Shown here in pieces: positions 7,772-17,853 of a stretch of DNA of 45,596 nucleotides. Position 1 is the stretch's first letter. Every line of letters starts with the position of its first letter. The stretch is from Scatavimonas merdigallinarum. GTDB taxonomy: Bacteria > Bacillota > Clostridia > Oscillospirales > Acutalibacteraceae. The stretch spans positions 1 through 45,596 of the forward strand of contig DVFW01000015.1 of the NCBI GenBank assembly GCA_018713055.1, in the 5' to 3' direction. The position numbers were made by a program, and so were the translations under genes. Below the pieces are notes generated by a model. It was not told the DNA's origin. It did no database searches and saw only the letters and a program-made list of their open reading frames with translations.

Positions 7772-8443
7772 TTGATAAAGAAGCATATTCCCATCCATGA
7801 AACGCTGTATATTGGCGCTTGCCTTACATTTGTCGGCGGTTTTTTAGATGCTTATACCTACATACTCCGAGGCGGCGTGTTTGCAAATGCACAAACAGGA
7901 AATCTGGTGCTGTTTGGCGTAAATATTGCACAGGGCCGGCTTGTACAATCGTTTATCTGCCTGATCCCCGTTGCCGCCTTTTTGCTGGGTGTCATCGGAA
8001 CAGAGTGGATCCGCCGCCGCTTTCCGCCTGCCCGTTTTGTGCAATGGCGGCATGTCGTGCTGCTTCTGGAAGCGGGACTGCTTTTGGTAATCGCCTTCCT
8101 GCCAGACAGCATACCGGATTCTCTTGTAAACATTTTTGTTTCATTTATATGTTCCGCACAGGTAAATTCTTTTCGAAAAAATAACGGCCTTCCCTATGCT
8201 ACAACCATGTGCACGGGCAATCTGCGCGCTTTAGGTGAGCATGTCTTCTCCTTTGCCGCGCGAAAACAAAAGGAGGCTGGCAAAAAAGCGGTGCGTTACC
8301 TGGCCATAATCCTGTTTTTTTGTCTGGGTGCTTTTGCCGGCGGTCTGTGCAGCCTGCTATGGGGCGATATTTCCGTTTTGCTGTGCTGCGGTATTTTGCT
8401 CGCAGCTGTTGTGATACTTTTTCTAAAAAGGCAGCCGGTATAA
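7772..8443 (+). CDS. DUF1275 (YoaK-type) integral membrane protein
   Basis: Small polytopic membrane protein of the DUF1275 family; its function is not established. The N-terminal motif GGFLDAYTYILRGGVFANAQTGN is characteristic: a sharp glycine/alanine turn followed by NAQTGN. Six to seven hydrophobic segments can be traced across 223 residues. I place the start at TTG 7772 because GAGGAGG lies at 7759-7765. An upstream ATG at 7724 sits within the promoter and lacks an RBS. The gene is monocistronic, bounded by the glutamate synthase terminator and by a bidirectional terminator shared with the convergent carboxypeptidase gene. Confidence 0.8.
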   Translation: MIKKHIPIHETLYIGACLTFVGGFLDAYTYILRGGVFANAQTGNLVLFGVNIAQGRLVQSFICLIPVAAFLLGVIGTEWIRRRFPPARFVQWRHVVLLLEAGLLLVIAFLPDSIPDSLVNIFVSFICSAQVNSFRKNNGLPYATTMCTGNLRALGEHVFSFAARKQKEAGKKAVRYLAIILFFCLGAFAGGLCSLLWGDISVLLCCGILLAAVVILFLKRQPV

Positions 8444-8463
8444 CCATAACATTCTGAAGATCA

Positions 8464-8520
8464 CAAAAAACAAGCGGCCACAGTGACGCACAAAAGCGCA
8501 CCGGGCCGCTTGTTCTGTTT
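8464..8520. terminator. Bidirectional terminator between DUF1275 and the D,D-carboxypeptidase
   Basis: CAAGCGGCC (8471-8479) pairs with GGCCGCTTG (8504-8512). On the plus strand it is followed by TTCTGTTTT and on the minus strand by TTTTTTGTG, so it can stop transcription of both convergent genes. Confidence 0.85.
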
Positions 8521-8581
8521 TCGGACAGAGATTAATAGAATGCGGATTCTCTCCTTTTTATCGGACAAAAAACTCTGCCGT

Positions 8582-9922
8582 TTACAAATCACGGTGTTTT
8601 TTTACGTTTCCCTTTTTATTTTTTCCTATGACCGATACAAGCACCAGGTAAATAACGAACAGTACTAAAACCAATACGGCAACTCCAATAAACCACGGCG
8701 ATGTAATCACGTTTTTAATAATGGTCGCGCCGTATACAAGCTCGCTTCTTTCAAGTGTTTCACTGGCCACAAGGTTGATGGTTGCAAGGCTTTGCCCGTT
8801 ATATTGAATTTGGGCCTTACCAATGACCTGACCTTCCGTCACCGGGGCGTCTATCTCTTCCGGTACGTCCGGTATAATTTCTATACTGTTCTTGTCTGCA
8901 TCTGCCGGAAGGATGGTGGAATAACTGTATTCTGGAACGAGCAACAGCTTATCCTGGTTGAAAGCATAATTGATATTTGTTTCACATATCGGCGTCTGCT
9001 CTTCAACAATCTTTTGCATGGAAAGAGAAGAAAACGCCCATTCATATAGCGCCTTGGAATCCAGCATTGCGCCGTTTTCTGCCCACTCCCCGTTTTCATC
9101 ATAGTTAGGTGCGTGCAGTGCAATACACATATAAGCTGTTGCGTCTTTAACTGCACACGAAACCAAACAATAACCCGCTTCGTCTGTTGTTCCGGTTTTA
9201 ATCCCTTTTGCATACTCGTAATAGTATTCGCCGCCCCTGTTTTCATCAATCAGATAATTGGATGTGGTTAATATCTCTTCTTCGTCCGGGTCCAAATAAT
9301 AGGTTACCGTATTGGTAATTTCCATAAAATGCGGCAGGGAAATCGCGTATTCCGTAATTTTATATAAATCCCTGGCTGTTGTATACTGGTTGTCGTCGTG
9401 CAATCCGTGCGGATTCATAAAATGTGTATTTTTACACCCCAGCTCCTTGGCCTTGTTGTTCATCAGCTCCACAAATGCAGAAACATCCCCGTTGCCCACA
9501 TAATCCGCCAAAACCAGCGCGGCATCGTTGCCAGAGCTGACCATCATACAATATAAAAGGTCTAAAACCGGCAGTTCTTCATCCACATGATTTTCCAGCC
9601 CGGAAAGCGAGCTGCCTGTCCCATCAAGCTCATCCAAAACATCCTGCTTAATTTTCACTTTTGTATTTTCAAGATCTTTCACCTGCTCTACCACAACCGT
9701 ATAGGTCATAATCTTTGTAGTAGAAGCAGGGTAGCGTTTCTCATCCACATTTTTCTGGTACACCGGCGTATCCGTATCCAAATTGATTAAAAAAATAGTA
9801 TCCGATTTTGTTTCAAATCCCGGGTCAAAGCTTGTGGCCGACGCGGTGGGAAATATCGTACAGAGCAGCGCCAGACATAGAATAAACGTCCCCAAAATTT
9901 TATATGTTAACTTTTTCTTCAT
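8582..9922 (-). CDS. D-alanyl-D-alanine carboxypeptidase (DacF/PBP5-type)
   Basis: Penicillin-binding serine carboxypeptidase that trims the terminal D-Ala from peptidoglycan stem peptides outside the membrane. A Sec signal peptide covers roughly residues 1-29 (LTYKILGTFILCLALLC, then ASA). The catalytic motifs are S67-T-T-K70, S130-G-N132 and K242-T-G244 (GIKTGTTDEAG). The C-terminal PBP5 extension is present, and a hydrophobic helix near 407-433 with basic residues after it would anchor the protein. Length 446 is slightly long for the family because of this anchor helix. AGAGAGGA precedes the ATG. Transcribed alone from its own promoter. Confidence 0.92.
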   Translation of the reverse strand: MKKKLTYKILGTFILCLALLCTIFPTASATSFDPGFETKSDTIFLINLDTDTPVYQKNVDEKRYPASTTKIMTYTVVVEQVKDLENTKVKIKQDVLDELDGTGSSLSGLENHVDEELPVLDLLYCMMVSSGNDAALVLADYVGNGDVSAFVELMNNKAKELGCKNTHFMNPHGLHDDNQYTTARDLYKITEYAISLPHFMEITNTVTYYLDPDEEEILTTSNYLIDENRGGEYYYEYAKGIKTGTTDEAGYCLVSCAVKDATAYMCIALHAPNYDENGEWAENGAMLDSKALYEWAFSSLSMQKIVEEQTPICETNINYAFNQDKLLLVPEYSYSTILPADADKNSIEIIPDVPEEIDAPVTEGQVIGKAQIQYNGQSLATINLVASETLERSELVYGATIIKNVITSPWFIGVAVLVLVLFVIYLVLVSVIGKNKKGNVKKHRDL

Positions 9923-9960
9923 AGAAAAAATCCTCTCTGTATGTTAAAATACTTATGTAT

Positions 9961-9988
9961 ATTATATCTTACAATAGATTATAGGCAA
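9961..9988 (-). promoter_or_regulatory. Promoter of the D,D-carboxypeptidase gene
   Basis: On the minus strand TTGCCT (9988-9983), a 16-base spacer and TATAAT (9966-9961). Predicted start is about 30 bases upstream of the ATG at 9922. No clear sigma-A promoter was found for sbcD in the opposite direction. Confidence 0.6.
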
Positions 9989-10062
9989 ATTCAAATTACA
10001 ATCTTGAAAGCTTTTACTGTTTGTATTGTTTGCATAATTCCATTCCTGGAGGAACAGCTATT

Positions 10063-11196
10063 ATGAAACTATTGCATACGGCGGACTGGCATTTGGGCAA
10101 GGTCCTGTACGGTGCTTCTATGCTGGAGGAACAGCGCGCCTTTCTAAACGACGTTCTTTTCCCCGTTATAGAAAAAGAACGTCCAGATGCCATTGTGATT
10201 GCCGGCGACATTTTTGACAGAAGTGTCGCTCCGCCACAGGCGATCCGCCTTTTTGACGAATTTGTCGTCCGCATCAGCCGGGATTTCTGTATCCCGCTGC
10301 TCATGATCACCGGAAACCACGACGGACGGGACCGGATCGCGCTTGCCAGGGAACTGCTGCGCGACAGGGGCGTTTATATTGCCACCCGACTGGAGGATGC
10401 TTTTGAACCGGTGCGCCTTGAAAAAGACAAGCAGGCGTATTATTTTTACCTTCTTCCGTATTTTGAGCCTGCACAGCTGCGCGATTTTCTGCATTGTGAG
10501 GATGTCCGCGGTTTTGCGCAAGCTTACAAGATAGTGACGGATAAAATCCGGCAAACGTTTCAACCCGGCGGTGTGCATATCATGGTTTCCCATTGCTTTG
10601 TCACGGGCTGCCGTACGTCCGACTCTGAAAGTTCCGCTTATGTAGGCGGCAGCGGGGAAGTGCATGCAGACACGTTTGCAGGCTTTGATTATGTGGCGCT
10701 CGGGCATCTGCACGCACCGCAACGAGCGGGAGACAATACGCGTTACAGCGGTTCCCCGTTAAAATATTCGTTTGACGAAGCGCACCAAAAGAAATCCCTC
10801 ACATTCGTTACCTTTGAAGGTGCCGCCGTGCAGATCAAACAGTTCCCAGTTTATGCAAAACACGACGTAAAAACCATAAAGGGCTCGTTTGAGGAACTTT
10901 ATAACGCCGGTATGCAAACGCCGGACGACAGCTATCTGTTTGCCACCCTTACCGACGACCGGCCTGTATATATGCCTATGGATAGGCTGCGTGAATATTA
11001 TCCCAACCTGTTAGGCCTGAAAAGCGAATTTTTATCGCGCCGGGCCGACCTGCAGCATGGGCAGGCCAGACAGCCTTCCGGCGATGCGGTCCTTTTTACG
11101 CAGTTTATGGAGCAGATTTGCGCGCAAACAGCCGCGCCTGAAGATTGCGCGCTTTTTTTTGAAACACTCAAACGCATACAGGAGGAAAACGTATGA
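10063..11196 (+). CDS. sbcD: SbcCD nuclease subunit D (Mre11-like)
   Basis: Mn2+-dependent 3'-5' exonuclease and hairpin endonuclease subunit that works with SbcC on palindromes and broken ends. The 377-residue protein has the calcineurin-like phosphoesterase motifs: HTADWHLGK (Asp8, His10), GDIFDR (around 49), GNHD (Asn85-His86) and, further on, MVSHCFV and ALGHLHAPQ. The frame opens at a TTG at 10021, but GGAGG at 10048-10052 selects the ATG at 10063. Its stop overlaps the sbcC start (ATGA), so the two subunits are translationally coupled. Confidence 0.93.
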   Translation: MKLLHTADWHLGKVLYGASMLEEQRAFLNDVLFPVIEKERPDAIVIAGDIFDRSVAPPQAIRLFDEFVVRISRDFCIPLLMITGNHDGRDRIALARELLRDRGVYIATRLEDAFEPVRLEKDKQAYYFYLLPYFEPAQLRDFLHCEDVRGFAQAYKIVTDKIRQTFQPGGVHIMVSHCFVTGCRTSDSESSAYVGGSGEVHADTFAGFDYVALGHLHAPQRAGDNTRYSGSPLKYSFDEAHQKKSLTFVTFEGAAVQIKQFPVYAKHDVKTIKGSFEELYNAGMQTPDDSYLFATLTDDRPVYMPMDRLREYYPNLLGLKSEFLSRRADLQHGQARQPSGDAVLFTQFMEQICAQTAAPEDCALFFETLKRIQEENV

Positions 11197-13946
11197 CGCC
11201 GCAAACCGTTGTGATGCAGGCTTTTGGTCCCTACATACAAAAGACCCAAATAGACTTTTCTCTGCTCAATCGCTGCGGCCTTTTTTTAATTACAGGTCCC
11301 ACAGGCGCAGGAAAAACCGCTGTTTTAGATGCGATCTGTTTTGCGCTCTACGGAAAATCGACCGGCGCACTGCGAAGCTTTTCTCAAATGCGCAATATTT
11401 CAGCGCCCGATAGCCTTCCCACACTGGTAGATTACAGCTTTACGCTGGGTAAAACCTCCTACCGTTTCTGCCGGAGCCAAAGCGTATACACCGCCAGAAA
11501 AACAAAAGAACGTAAAATAAAAGAAGAGCATACCTGCTATAAAAGGGAAAACGGCACATGGACGCTTTTGCAAACCGGCTCTGAACGCAGCGTCACACAA
11601 TACGCGCAGGAGATCCTGGGACTTGACTGCGGGCAATTTTCTAAAGTTATGATGCTGCCGCAGGGGGAATTTCGAAAACTCTTGCTCGCCAGCTCGCAGG
11701 AAAAGGCAAAAATTTTTGAAAAACTGTTTTCCACAGAAAAATGGTCGCGCGTTACGGACGCACTGCTTGCAAACGCCGCCGAGCTAAAGAAAACAATGGA
11801 TTCCATTTTTATTACACAAAGCAGCATTTTAGAGCGCGAAGGCGTACAAAGCCTGCAGGCGCTTAAAGAAAAACAAAAACAGTTTGCAGCTCTTTATGAC
11901 AAAAGCGCACAACAGGCGCACGTACTTCTGGAAAAAGCAAAAAGCACCAGCGCCCGCCTGAACGCGGCTATTACTCTGCAAAAGCTGCAAAGTAAAGCGG
12001 CACTTTGTGAAAACGCCTGTAAAACCGCGCAGCAAGCCTGCAAAGTAGAAGAAAAGGCACTGAAAGACGCAGAAAAAAACGCAGCGCAGATCAAACCGCT
12101 GCAAAAAACTTCCGAGCAACTGCTTGCAAAAATAGCCACGCTGCGCACAGCGCTTGCAAGCGCGCAAAAGCTTGCAGACTACCGCGAAAAATACACTACG
12201 CTGCAAAAGCGGAGAAAGGCGCTGGAAAGCGCCATACAAAATTCTGTCAAAGCTTCTGATGCAGCGCTTGTAAACTGCCGTAAAGGCGAACAGTATATAG
12301 AACAGCTGCAAAACGAAGTTCGTTGCATTCCCACGCTTTTTGCCAAGGTGCAGACGCTTAAAGAGATTTCACAGGCTTACCAGCGGCTGCAGGAGCTTAC
12401 ATTGCAAAAAGAAAAGGACGAAAAGCTGGTAAAAGACGCACGGGCAGAATTTGAAGAAAGCAACACGCAACTGGACCTGCACAAAGCGGCGTACAACCGC
12501 ACAGATGCCCTTTTAAAAAAAGACCTGGCAGCCTCCCTTTCCCTTTCTCTGCGCGAAAACGCGCCCTGCCCCGTATGTGGCGCGCTGCACCATCCGGCTC
12601 CCGCCTGTGGAAGCGGCGGGGATTTTGCCGCTCTCTCCAAAGATCTGGAACGCCTTGAAGCCATGGTGCAAAAAGCAGAGAAACTGCTGGAACAAAGACA
12701 AAACAGCCTGCTGGCCCACAAAGCGCAATTGCATCAAACGCACCAGCTGTATCAGGCGCAGCAGCAATTGTGCGGCAGTTATAATATTTATTATAAAACC
12801 GTGGGTGACGATCTGACAGAAGCGCAGCAGGCGCTTTTAGAGGCGCAAAAAAAAGACGCACTGCTTCCCAAGGCGCGGCAGCTTTTACAGCAGCGCAAGC
12901 AGGAGCTGGAATCCGCACAAAAAACGCTTGAGCAGAGCCAACAGGCTCTTGTACAAAACGCCACGGAAATACAAAGCATGCAATCCGCCATGGAAACGCT
13001 TGCTTCGTACCTTCCGCAGGGTGCAGACGACAGCGCTGCCATTGCGGAACAAATACACAAAGCAGGCATACAAAAAGAAACTGCGGACCAGCAAGCCTCC
13101 GCTTTACAGGATGCGCTTACAAACGCCCGGCGCCGGCTTGACATTGCAAACACCAACCTGCATAACGCACAAGACGCTTTTACACAGGCGCAAGCCGATT
13201 TTTTGGATGCGGTGCAGCAAAACCCTGCACTACAGGATACAGACCCCGCACTTTACCAAAAAGAAGCAGAACTTGCGGAACTTGCAAGCCAGAAAGCGCA
13301 GGCCGACACGGGACGCATGAAAGAGGCGCTGCGCGGCGTAAACGAGTCGCTTTCTATGCTTTCCTCCTGCTCGGCTTCCATGCAGGAAACAGAAAATGCT
13401 TACGCGAAGACGAGCCGTCTGGCTGAGTTGCTGCGCGGAAACAATGCATGTAAAACACCTATCAAAATGTTTGTTCTGGGCATGATGCTTGATGACATTC
13501 TTTTGCAGGCAAACGAATATTTTTCCTCGCTTTCCAATGGGCGTTACAGTCTCAGCCGCATTACAGAGCACACCGGGGGAAAGGCGCTGAAGGGGCTGGA
13601 TATTGAAATTTTTGACGCATACTGTGGCAGCAGCCGCAGCATGTATACATTGTCGGGCGGAGAATTGTTCCTTGCTTCCCTGTCGCTGGCGTTTGGCCTT
13701 TCCGACGTTGTCCAAAGCTATAGCGGGGGCATCCGCCTGGACTCCATTTTTATTGACGAAGGGTTTGGCACGCTGGACCGCGAGACGCTCGATACCGCAA
13801 TGCGGGCTTTAGAGCAGATCCAGCGCATGGGCAGAACCGTAGGTATGATCTCCCATGTAACAGAGCTGAAAAACAGAATTGGTGCAAAAATAGAAGTGCT
13901 CCCCTCAAGAGAAGGAAGCACCGTAAAGGTGATCATCCCTGATTAA
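11193..13946 (+). CDS. sbcC: SbcCD nuclease subunit C (Rad50-like ATPase)
   Basis: SMC-like ATPase of 917 residues that forms the structural half of SbcCD. Walker A is GPTGAGKT (residues 35-42). Two long Gln/Ala/Lys-rich coiled-coil arms follow, broken near residue 457 by the zinc hook CPVC that joins two SbcC molecules. The C-terminal lobe has the ABC signature LSGGELFLASLSLAFGL and Walker B SIFIDEGFGTLD. Near the middle, codon use is rich in GCA/CAA as expected for coiled coil, with no sign of a break. The gene ends 14 bases from the convergent recG, with no clear terminator between them. Confidence 0.95.
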   Translation: MTPQTVVMQAFGPYIQKTQIDFSLLNRCGLFLITGPTGAGKTAVLDAICFALYGKSTGALRSFSQMRNISAPDSLPTLVDYSFTLGKTSYRFCRSQSVYTARKTKERKIKEEHTCYKRENGTWTLLQTGSERSVTQYAQEILGLDCGQFSKVMMLPQGEFRKLLLASSQEKAKIFEKLFSTEKWSRVTDALLANAAELKKTMDSIFITQSSILEREGVQSLQALKEKQKQFAALYDKSAQQAHVLLEKAKSTSARLNAAITLQKLQSKAALCENACKTAQQACKVEEKALKDAEKNAAQIKPLQKTSEQLLAKIATLRTALASAQKLADYREKYTTLQKRRKALESAIQNSVKASDAALVNCRKGEQYIEQLQNEVRCIPTLFAKVQTLKEISQAYQRLQELTLQKEKDEKLVKDARAEFEESNTQLDLHKAAYNRTDALLKKDLAASLSLSLRENAPCPVCGALHHPAPACGSGGDFAALSKDLERLEAMVQKAEKLLEQRQNSLLAHKAQLHQTHQLYQAQQQLCGSYNIYYKTVGDDLTEAQQALLEAQKKDALLPKARQLLQQRKQELESAQKTLEQSQQALVQNATEIQSMQSAMETLASYLPQGADDSAAIAEQIHKAGIQKETADQQASALQDALTNARRRLDIANTNLHNAQDAFTQAQADFLDAVQQNPALQDTDPALYQKEAELAELASQKAQADTGRMKEALRGVNESLSMLSSCSASMQETENAYAKTSRLAELLRGNNACKTPIKMFVLGMMLDDILLQANEYFSSLSNGRYSLSRITEHTGGKALKGLDIEIFDAYCGSSRSMYTLSGGELFLASLSLAFGLSDVVQSYSGGIRLDSIFIDEGFGTLDRETLDTAMRALEQIQRMGRTVGMISHVTELKNRIGAKIEVLPSREGSTVKVIIPD

Positions 13947-13960
13947 TTCGGAAAAACCGT

Positions 13961-16012
13961 CTAATTCAGCCCGTTTTCCCCCACCCTCCCAAATAGCCTT
14001 GCAACCTCCGCGCGCAGACTTTTATATGCCGGGGCGGATAAATCAGGGCTTTTTGAAAGAATCTCCTGCGCAGCGCTCTGCGCTGCCGCCAAATTGGGCA
14101 TGTCGGCCAAATCGGCAATTTTCAAATCCGGCAAGCCGTGCTGGCGCGCGCCAAAAAAATCACCCGGCCCACGCAGCTTTAAATCTGCGTCGGCAATTGC
14201 AAAGCCGTTGTCCGTTTCACACATCGTGTGCAGACGTGCAACGGCTTCTTCATTTTTTGCGTCCGATATTAAAATACAGTACGATTTATTAGCGCCTCTG
14301 CCAACTCTGCCGCGCAGCTGGTGCAGCTGCGAAAGGCCAAAACGTTCCGCGTTCTCTACCGCCATAACAACCGCATTGGGCACGTCTACCCCCACCTCAA
14401 CCACAGTTGTTGCAACAAGAAGCGCAATCTTGCCCTGTGCAAAGGCGCGCATAACGCTGTCTTTCTGCACGCTTTTCATCTTCCCATGCAAAAGCCCCAC
14501 GGCATAATCACAAAACGGCCCTGCCATCAGGTCCTCTGCATATTCCTGTACAGAGGTCAGGTTTAATTCTCCCTGCTCTACCGCCGGACAAACAATATAG
14601 CACTGCCTTCCCTGATCCATCTGCTTTTTTAAGAAGTTATACATTCTTTCCCGCTTACCGCTGTCAATTAAAAATGTCTCCACCTTTTGTCTGCCGGGCG
14701 GCAGCTGGTCCATCACAGTAATATCCAAATCGCCGTATATAATAAGCGCCAGCGTACGTGGAATTGGCGTTGCACTCATAACCAGCAGATGTGGATTTTT
14801 TCCTTTTGACAACAGCCGTGCGCGCTGCGCTACGCCAAACCGATGCTGTTCGTCTGTAACGGCAAGTCCCAGCCGCCGGAATTCCACTTCGTCGGACAGC
14901 AACGCATGGGTTCCAATGACCAGGTCTATCTGCCCCTGCGCCAGTTGTTGCCGCAGCTCTTTTTTCTTTCCGGGCGTCACAGAACCGGTAAGCAGCGCAA
15001 TGCGTATGCCCGTTCCCTGCAGCATGGAGCAGAAAGTACTGTAATGCTGCTCGCACAGGATTTCGGTAGGCGCCATATACGCTGTTTGCCATCCATTTTT
15101 TACCGCACTATAACATAATGCCGCCGCTACGGCTGTCTTACCTGAACCCACGTCTCCCTGAACCAGCCTGTTCATGGGGGATTTTCCGCACATCATGTCG
15201 TCTATACAATCTGCCACTGCTTTCCTTTGCGCATCCGTCGGTGCAAAAGACAGCCGTGTAAAAAACTCCTCGCTAAAATCCCGTACAAGCCGCAGGCAGG
15301 TTTCCTCCCGCCTACGGCCCTTTAACTGCCGCAGGCCAAGGTTCAAAACCAGCAATTCTTCAAAAATCAGCCGCTTCCTTGCCGCTTGCAATGCAGCCGT
15401 ATCTGCAGGAAAATGGATATTTTCCATAGCAAAACGCAATGGGCACAGTGCATGGTTTTTCATAATATCCGGCGGTATCGGCTCTTTGACCGTCTGTGGC
15501 AAAAGCTTGAGCGCTTCTTTAACCGCCGCCTCCACCTGACGCGAAGATAAACCGTTGGTCACACTGTAAACAGGCCGCACACGCTGCCCGCCCTGCAGCG
15601 GTGAAAATTCGGGAGACACCATTTCCTTTCTTCCTGTGTTTTGCACCAGTTTTCCATAAAATATGTAAGTTTCCCCCATTTTCAGCATGTTCTTAATAAA
15701 CCGGTTGTTAAAAAAGGTAATCTGCATACGGCCGCTTTCATCATATACGTCCACGCGGCTTAAAAGCCTGCCTCCCGGAATCCTTCGTTCTATTACGGAA
15801 TTTTCCAGCGTAGCCCGTATACAGCATATCTCTCCCGCCTTTGCCTGTCCAATATAAACAGGATGGCTGTGGTCTTCGTATGTGCGCGGGTAAAAGCGCA
15901 GCAAATCCCCCACAGTGCCCGCACCAAGCTTACGTAAAAGCTCACCGCGCCGCTTTCCAACCCCATGTAACGTTTCAATAGGTTTTTCAAATAAGGAGGC
16001 CATTTCCATCAT
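13961..16012 (-). CDS. recG: ATP-dependent DNA helicase RecG
   Basis: Superfamily 2 helicase that remodels stalled replication forks and Holliday junctions. The order of parts is the N-terminal wedge/OB domain (TLHGVGKRRGELLRKLG), Walker A GDVGSGKT (about 286-293), motif II DEQH (about 387-390), MSATPIPRTL, and the C-terminal helicase lobe with LHQLRGRVGRG. Nearby in-frame ATGs at 16012, 16009 and 16003 are all possible; none has a strong RBS. A TTG further upstream at 16063 overlaps the terminator hairpin of the preceding gene and is rejected. With 16012 the product is 683 residues, normal for RecG. Confidence 0.93.
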   Translation of the reverse strand: MMEMASLFEKPIETLHGVGKRRGELLRKLGAGTVGDLLRFYPRTYEDHSHPVYIGQAKAGEICCIRATLENSVIERRIPGGRLLSRVDVYDESGRMQITFFNNRFIKNMLKMGETYIFYGKLVQNTGRKEMVSPEFSPLQGGQRVRPVYSVTNGLSSRQVEAAVKEALKLLPQTVKEPIPPDIMKNHALCPLRFAMENIHFPADTAALQAARKRLIFEELLVLNLGLRQLKGRRREETCLRLVRDFSEEFFTRLSFAPTDAQRKAVADCIDDMMCGKSPMNRLVQGDVGSGKTAVAAALCYSAVKNGWQTAYMAPTEILCEQHYSTFCSMLQGTGIRIALLTGSVTPGKKKELRQQLAQGQIDLVIGTHALLSDEVEFRRLGLAVTDEQHRFGVAQRARLLSKGKNPHLLVMSATPIPRTLALIIYGDLDITVMDQLPPGRQKVETFLIDSGKRERMYNFLKKQMDQGRQCYIVCPAVEQGELNLTSVQEYAEDLMAGPFCDYAVGLLHGKMKSVQKDSVMRAFAQGKIALLVATTVVEVGVDVPNAVVMAVENAERFGLSQLHQLRGRVGRGANKSYCILISDAKNEEAVARLHTMCETDNGFAIADADLKLRGPGDFFGARQHGLPDLKIADLADMPNLAAAQSAAQEILSKSPDLSAPAYKSLRAEVARLFGRVGENGLN

Positions 16013-16034
16013 CCATCCATTTTGTATTGCCCCT

Positions 16035-16063
16035 ATTGTACCTTTTTTAACAGAAAAAAACAA
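16035..16063 (-). promoter_or_regulatory. Possible promoter of recG
   Basis: On the minus strand TTGTTT (16063-16058), 17 bases, TACAAT (16040-16035). It lies directly behind the fakA terminator and about 20 bases ahead of the recG start codons. The -35 is weak. Confidence 0.4.
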
Positions 16064-16087
16064 CAGGGCGCTTCAAGCGCCCTGTTG
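16053..16087 (-). terminator. Intrinsic terminator of the fakA-like gene
   Basis: Perfect 11-bp stem CAACAGGGCGC/GCGCCCTGTTG (16061-16071 and 16077-16087) with a five-base loop. On the minus strand it is followed by TTTTTTTCTG. It separates the DAK gene from recG. Confidence 0.92.
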
Positions 16088-16157
16088 TAAAGACTTTCAC
16101 TTCCCACAAATACGCCGCTGTAAGACGTAAAAAACTTTACAGCGAACAAGCGGAAAT

Positions 16158-17831
16158 TTACTCGATCGAAAGAATAAAATAATACACCGGCTGCCCGCCG
16201 TTTACAAGCGTTACATCAATGCCCGAACCATATTTTGTCTGTACAAGCCGCAAGCATTCCTGCGCCTGCTCTTCTGTAACATCTTGCCCGTAAATGATCG
16301 TAATAAAAGCCGTATCGCGCCGGACCATATTCTTAGTCAGTTTATACGCCGCCTTAACGGGATCGTCCTTATCTGTAATACACAGTTTGCCGTTTTCCAA
16401 AGCAATGATTTCGCCCTCCCGGATCCTGGTAGAGCCAAATTCAGAATTTCTTGCAGCAAAGGTGACCTGCCCTGTCGCCACACCGGACGCTGCATCCAAC
16501 ATTAACTGCTTGTTGCCGTCCTCTGTCAGATCTGGGTCATAGGCAAGCATAGCGCTCAGACCCTGCGGGATTGTTCTTGTGGGCAGTACAATTACCTTTC
16601 TGTCTTCCACAAGCGGCGCAACCTGTTGTGCCGCCATAATAATATTTTTGTTATTTGGCAGCACGAAAACAGTTTTTGCCCCTGTTGCCCTGACCGCTTC
16701 CAAAATATCGTCCGTGCTGGGATTCATACTCTGCCCGCCGCTTACTACATGCTTGCAGCCCAGATCCCGGAACAGTTCGCAAAGTCCGTCCCCGGCGGCA
16801 ACCGCCACAAAACCAGTTTCCTCTTCCGGCGGTGCAAAAACAAGCTTTTCTTTTTTCGCCGCCTTTCTCCTGTTTTCTTCGTTTGTTTCGGCGGCCTTTT
16901 TGTGCTGCTCTTTCATATTCTCAATCTTAACCGTCAAAAGCTGCCCAAAGGTAAGGCCTGCCTGCAGCGCATTACCGGGGTCTTCCGTATGCACATGAAC
17001 TTTTATAATCTCTTCGTCGTCCACCACAACTACACAGTCGCCAATGGTTTCCAGATATGCGCGCAGCTCAGAAGGCTCTTTTTCTACTCCGCTGTCGCGC
17101 CTTACAATAAATTCAGTACAATAGGTAAAGGTTATATCGCTGTCAAATTCTGCGGCAGCACTGCGGAAAAAGTCGTCTTCCTCTATTCCCTGCGGCGCTG
17201 CTGCCTGCGTATTTTCCACAATCACGCCGTCTTTAAAAACAGACTGCATTCCCTCAAAAATCACACAAAGCCCTTTACCGCCTGCGTCCACTACACCAGC
17301 CTTTTTCAAAACAGGCAGAAGCTCCGGCGTTGTTTCCAGTGCGTCAAGCGCCGCAGTACAAATTACGTCCCACACCGCTGCGGGGTCGCTGTTTTCCTGC
17401 GCAAAAGCCTTACCAGCCTGCGCCGCCACGCGCGCAACTGTCAGGATTGTTCCCTCTGTGGGCTTCATAACGGCACTGTAGGCTGCTTCTACCCCAATCG
17501 ACAGGGCGTTGGCAAGATCTACACCATCTGCACTGTCCTTTCCGGCAAGCCCCTTTGAAAAGCCCCGAAACAAAAGCGACAGAATGACGCCCGAATTCCC
17601 TCTGGCGCCGCGTAAAAAGGCAGACGCCGCTGTCTTTGCAACCGCACCTGCGCTTTCTTCTTCACTTTTCTTCAGTTCGGCCACTGCAGCATTGATGGTC
17701 ATGGACATATTCGTCCCCGTGTCACCGTCGGGAACAGGAAAAATGTTTAAATCATCAATCGCTGATTTTTGTGAAGTAATATGATTTGCACCGGATATAA
17801 TGGCGTTTTTTAATATTACGCCGTTTATCAT
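16158..17831 (-). CDS. fakA: DAK2-domain fatty acid kinase ATPase subunit (FakA/YloV-like)
   Basis: FakA homologues phosphorylate fatty acids held by FakB-type (DegV) proteins, feeding phospholipid synthesis. The 557-residue length fits the family. The N-terminal DAK2/DhaL domain shows FPVPDGDTGTNM (residues 31-42, Mg-ATP-binding aspartates) and GARGNSGVILS. A middle region and the C-terminal domain (FVLPNNKNIIMAAQ) follow. RBS AAGGAAG precedes the ATG. The usual neighbour asp23 (DUF322) is not present upstream, which is slightly unusual. The partner fakB is not in the window. Substrate assignment is by family, not by direct motif. Confidence 0.85.
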   Translation of the reverse strand: MINGVILKNAIISGANHITSQKSAIDDLNIFPVPDGDTGTNMSMTINAAVAELKKSEEESAGAVAKTAASAFLRGARGNSGVILSLLFRGFSKGLAGKDSADGVDLANALSIGVEAAYSAVMKPTEGTILTVARVAAQAGKAFAQENSDPAAVWDVICTAALDALETTPELLPVLKKAGVVDAGGKGLCVIFEGMQSVFKDGVIVENTQAAAPQGIEEDDFFRSAAAEFDSDITFTYCTEFIVRRDSGVEKEPSELRAYLETIGDCVVVVDDEEIIKVHVHTEDPGNALQAGLTFGQLLTVKIENMKEQHKKAAETNEENRRKAAKKEKLVFAPPEEETGFVAVAAGDGLCELFRDLGCKHVVSGGQSMNPSTDDILEAVRATGAKTVFVLPNNKNIIMAAQQVAPLVEDRKVIVLPTRTIPQGLSAMLAYDPDLTEDGNKQLMLDAASGVATGQVTFAARNSEFGSTRIREGEIIALENGKLCITDKDDPVKAAYKLTKNMVRRDTAFITIIYGQDVTEEQAQECLRLVQTKYGSGIDVTLVNGGQPVYYFILSIE

Positions 17832-17853
17832 AAAAACACTTCCTTAAAAAGAA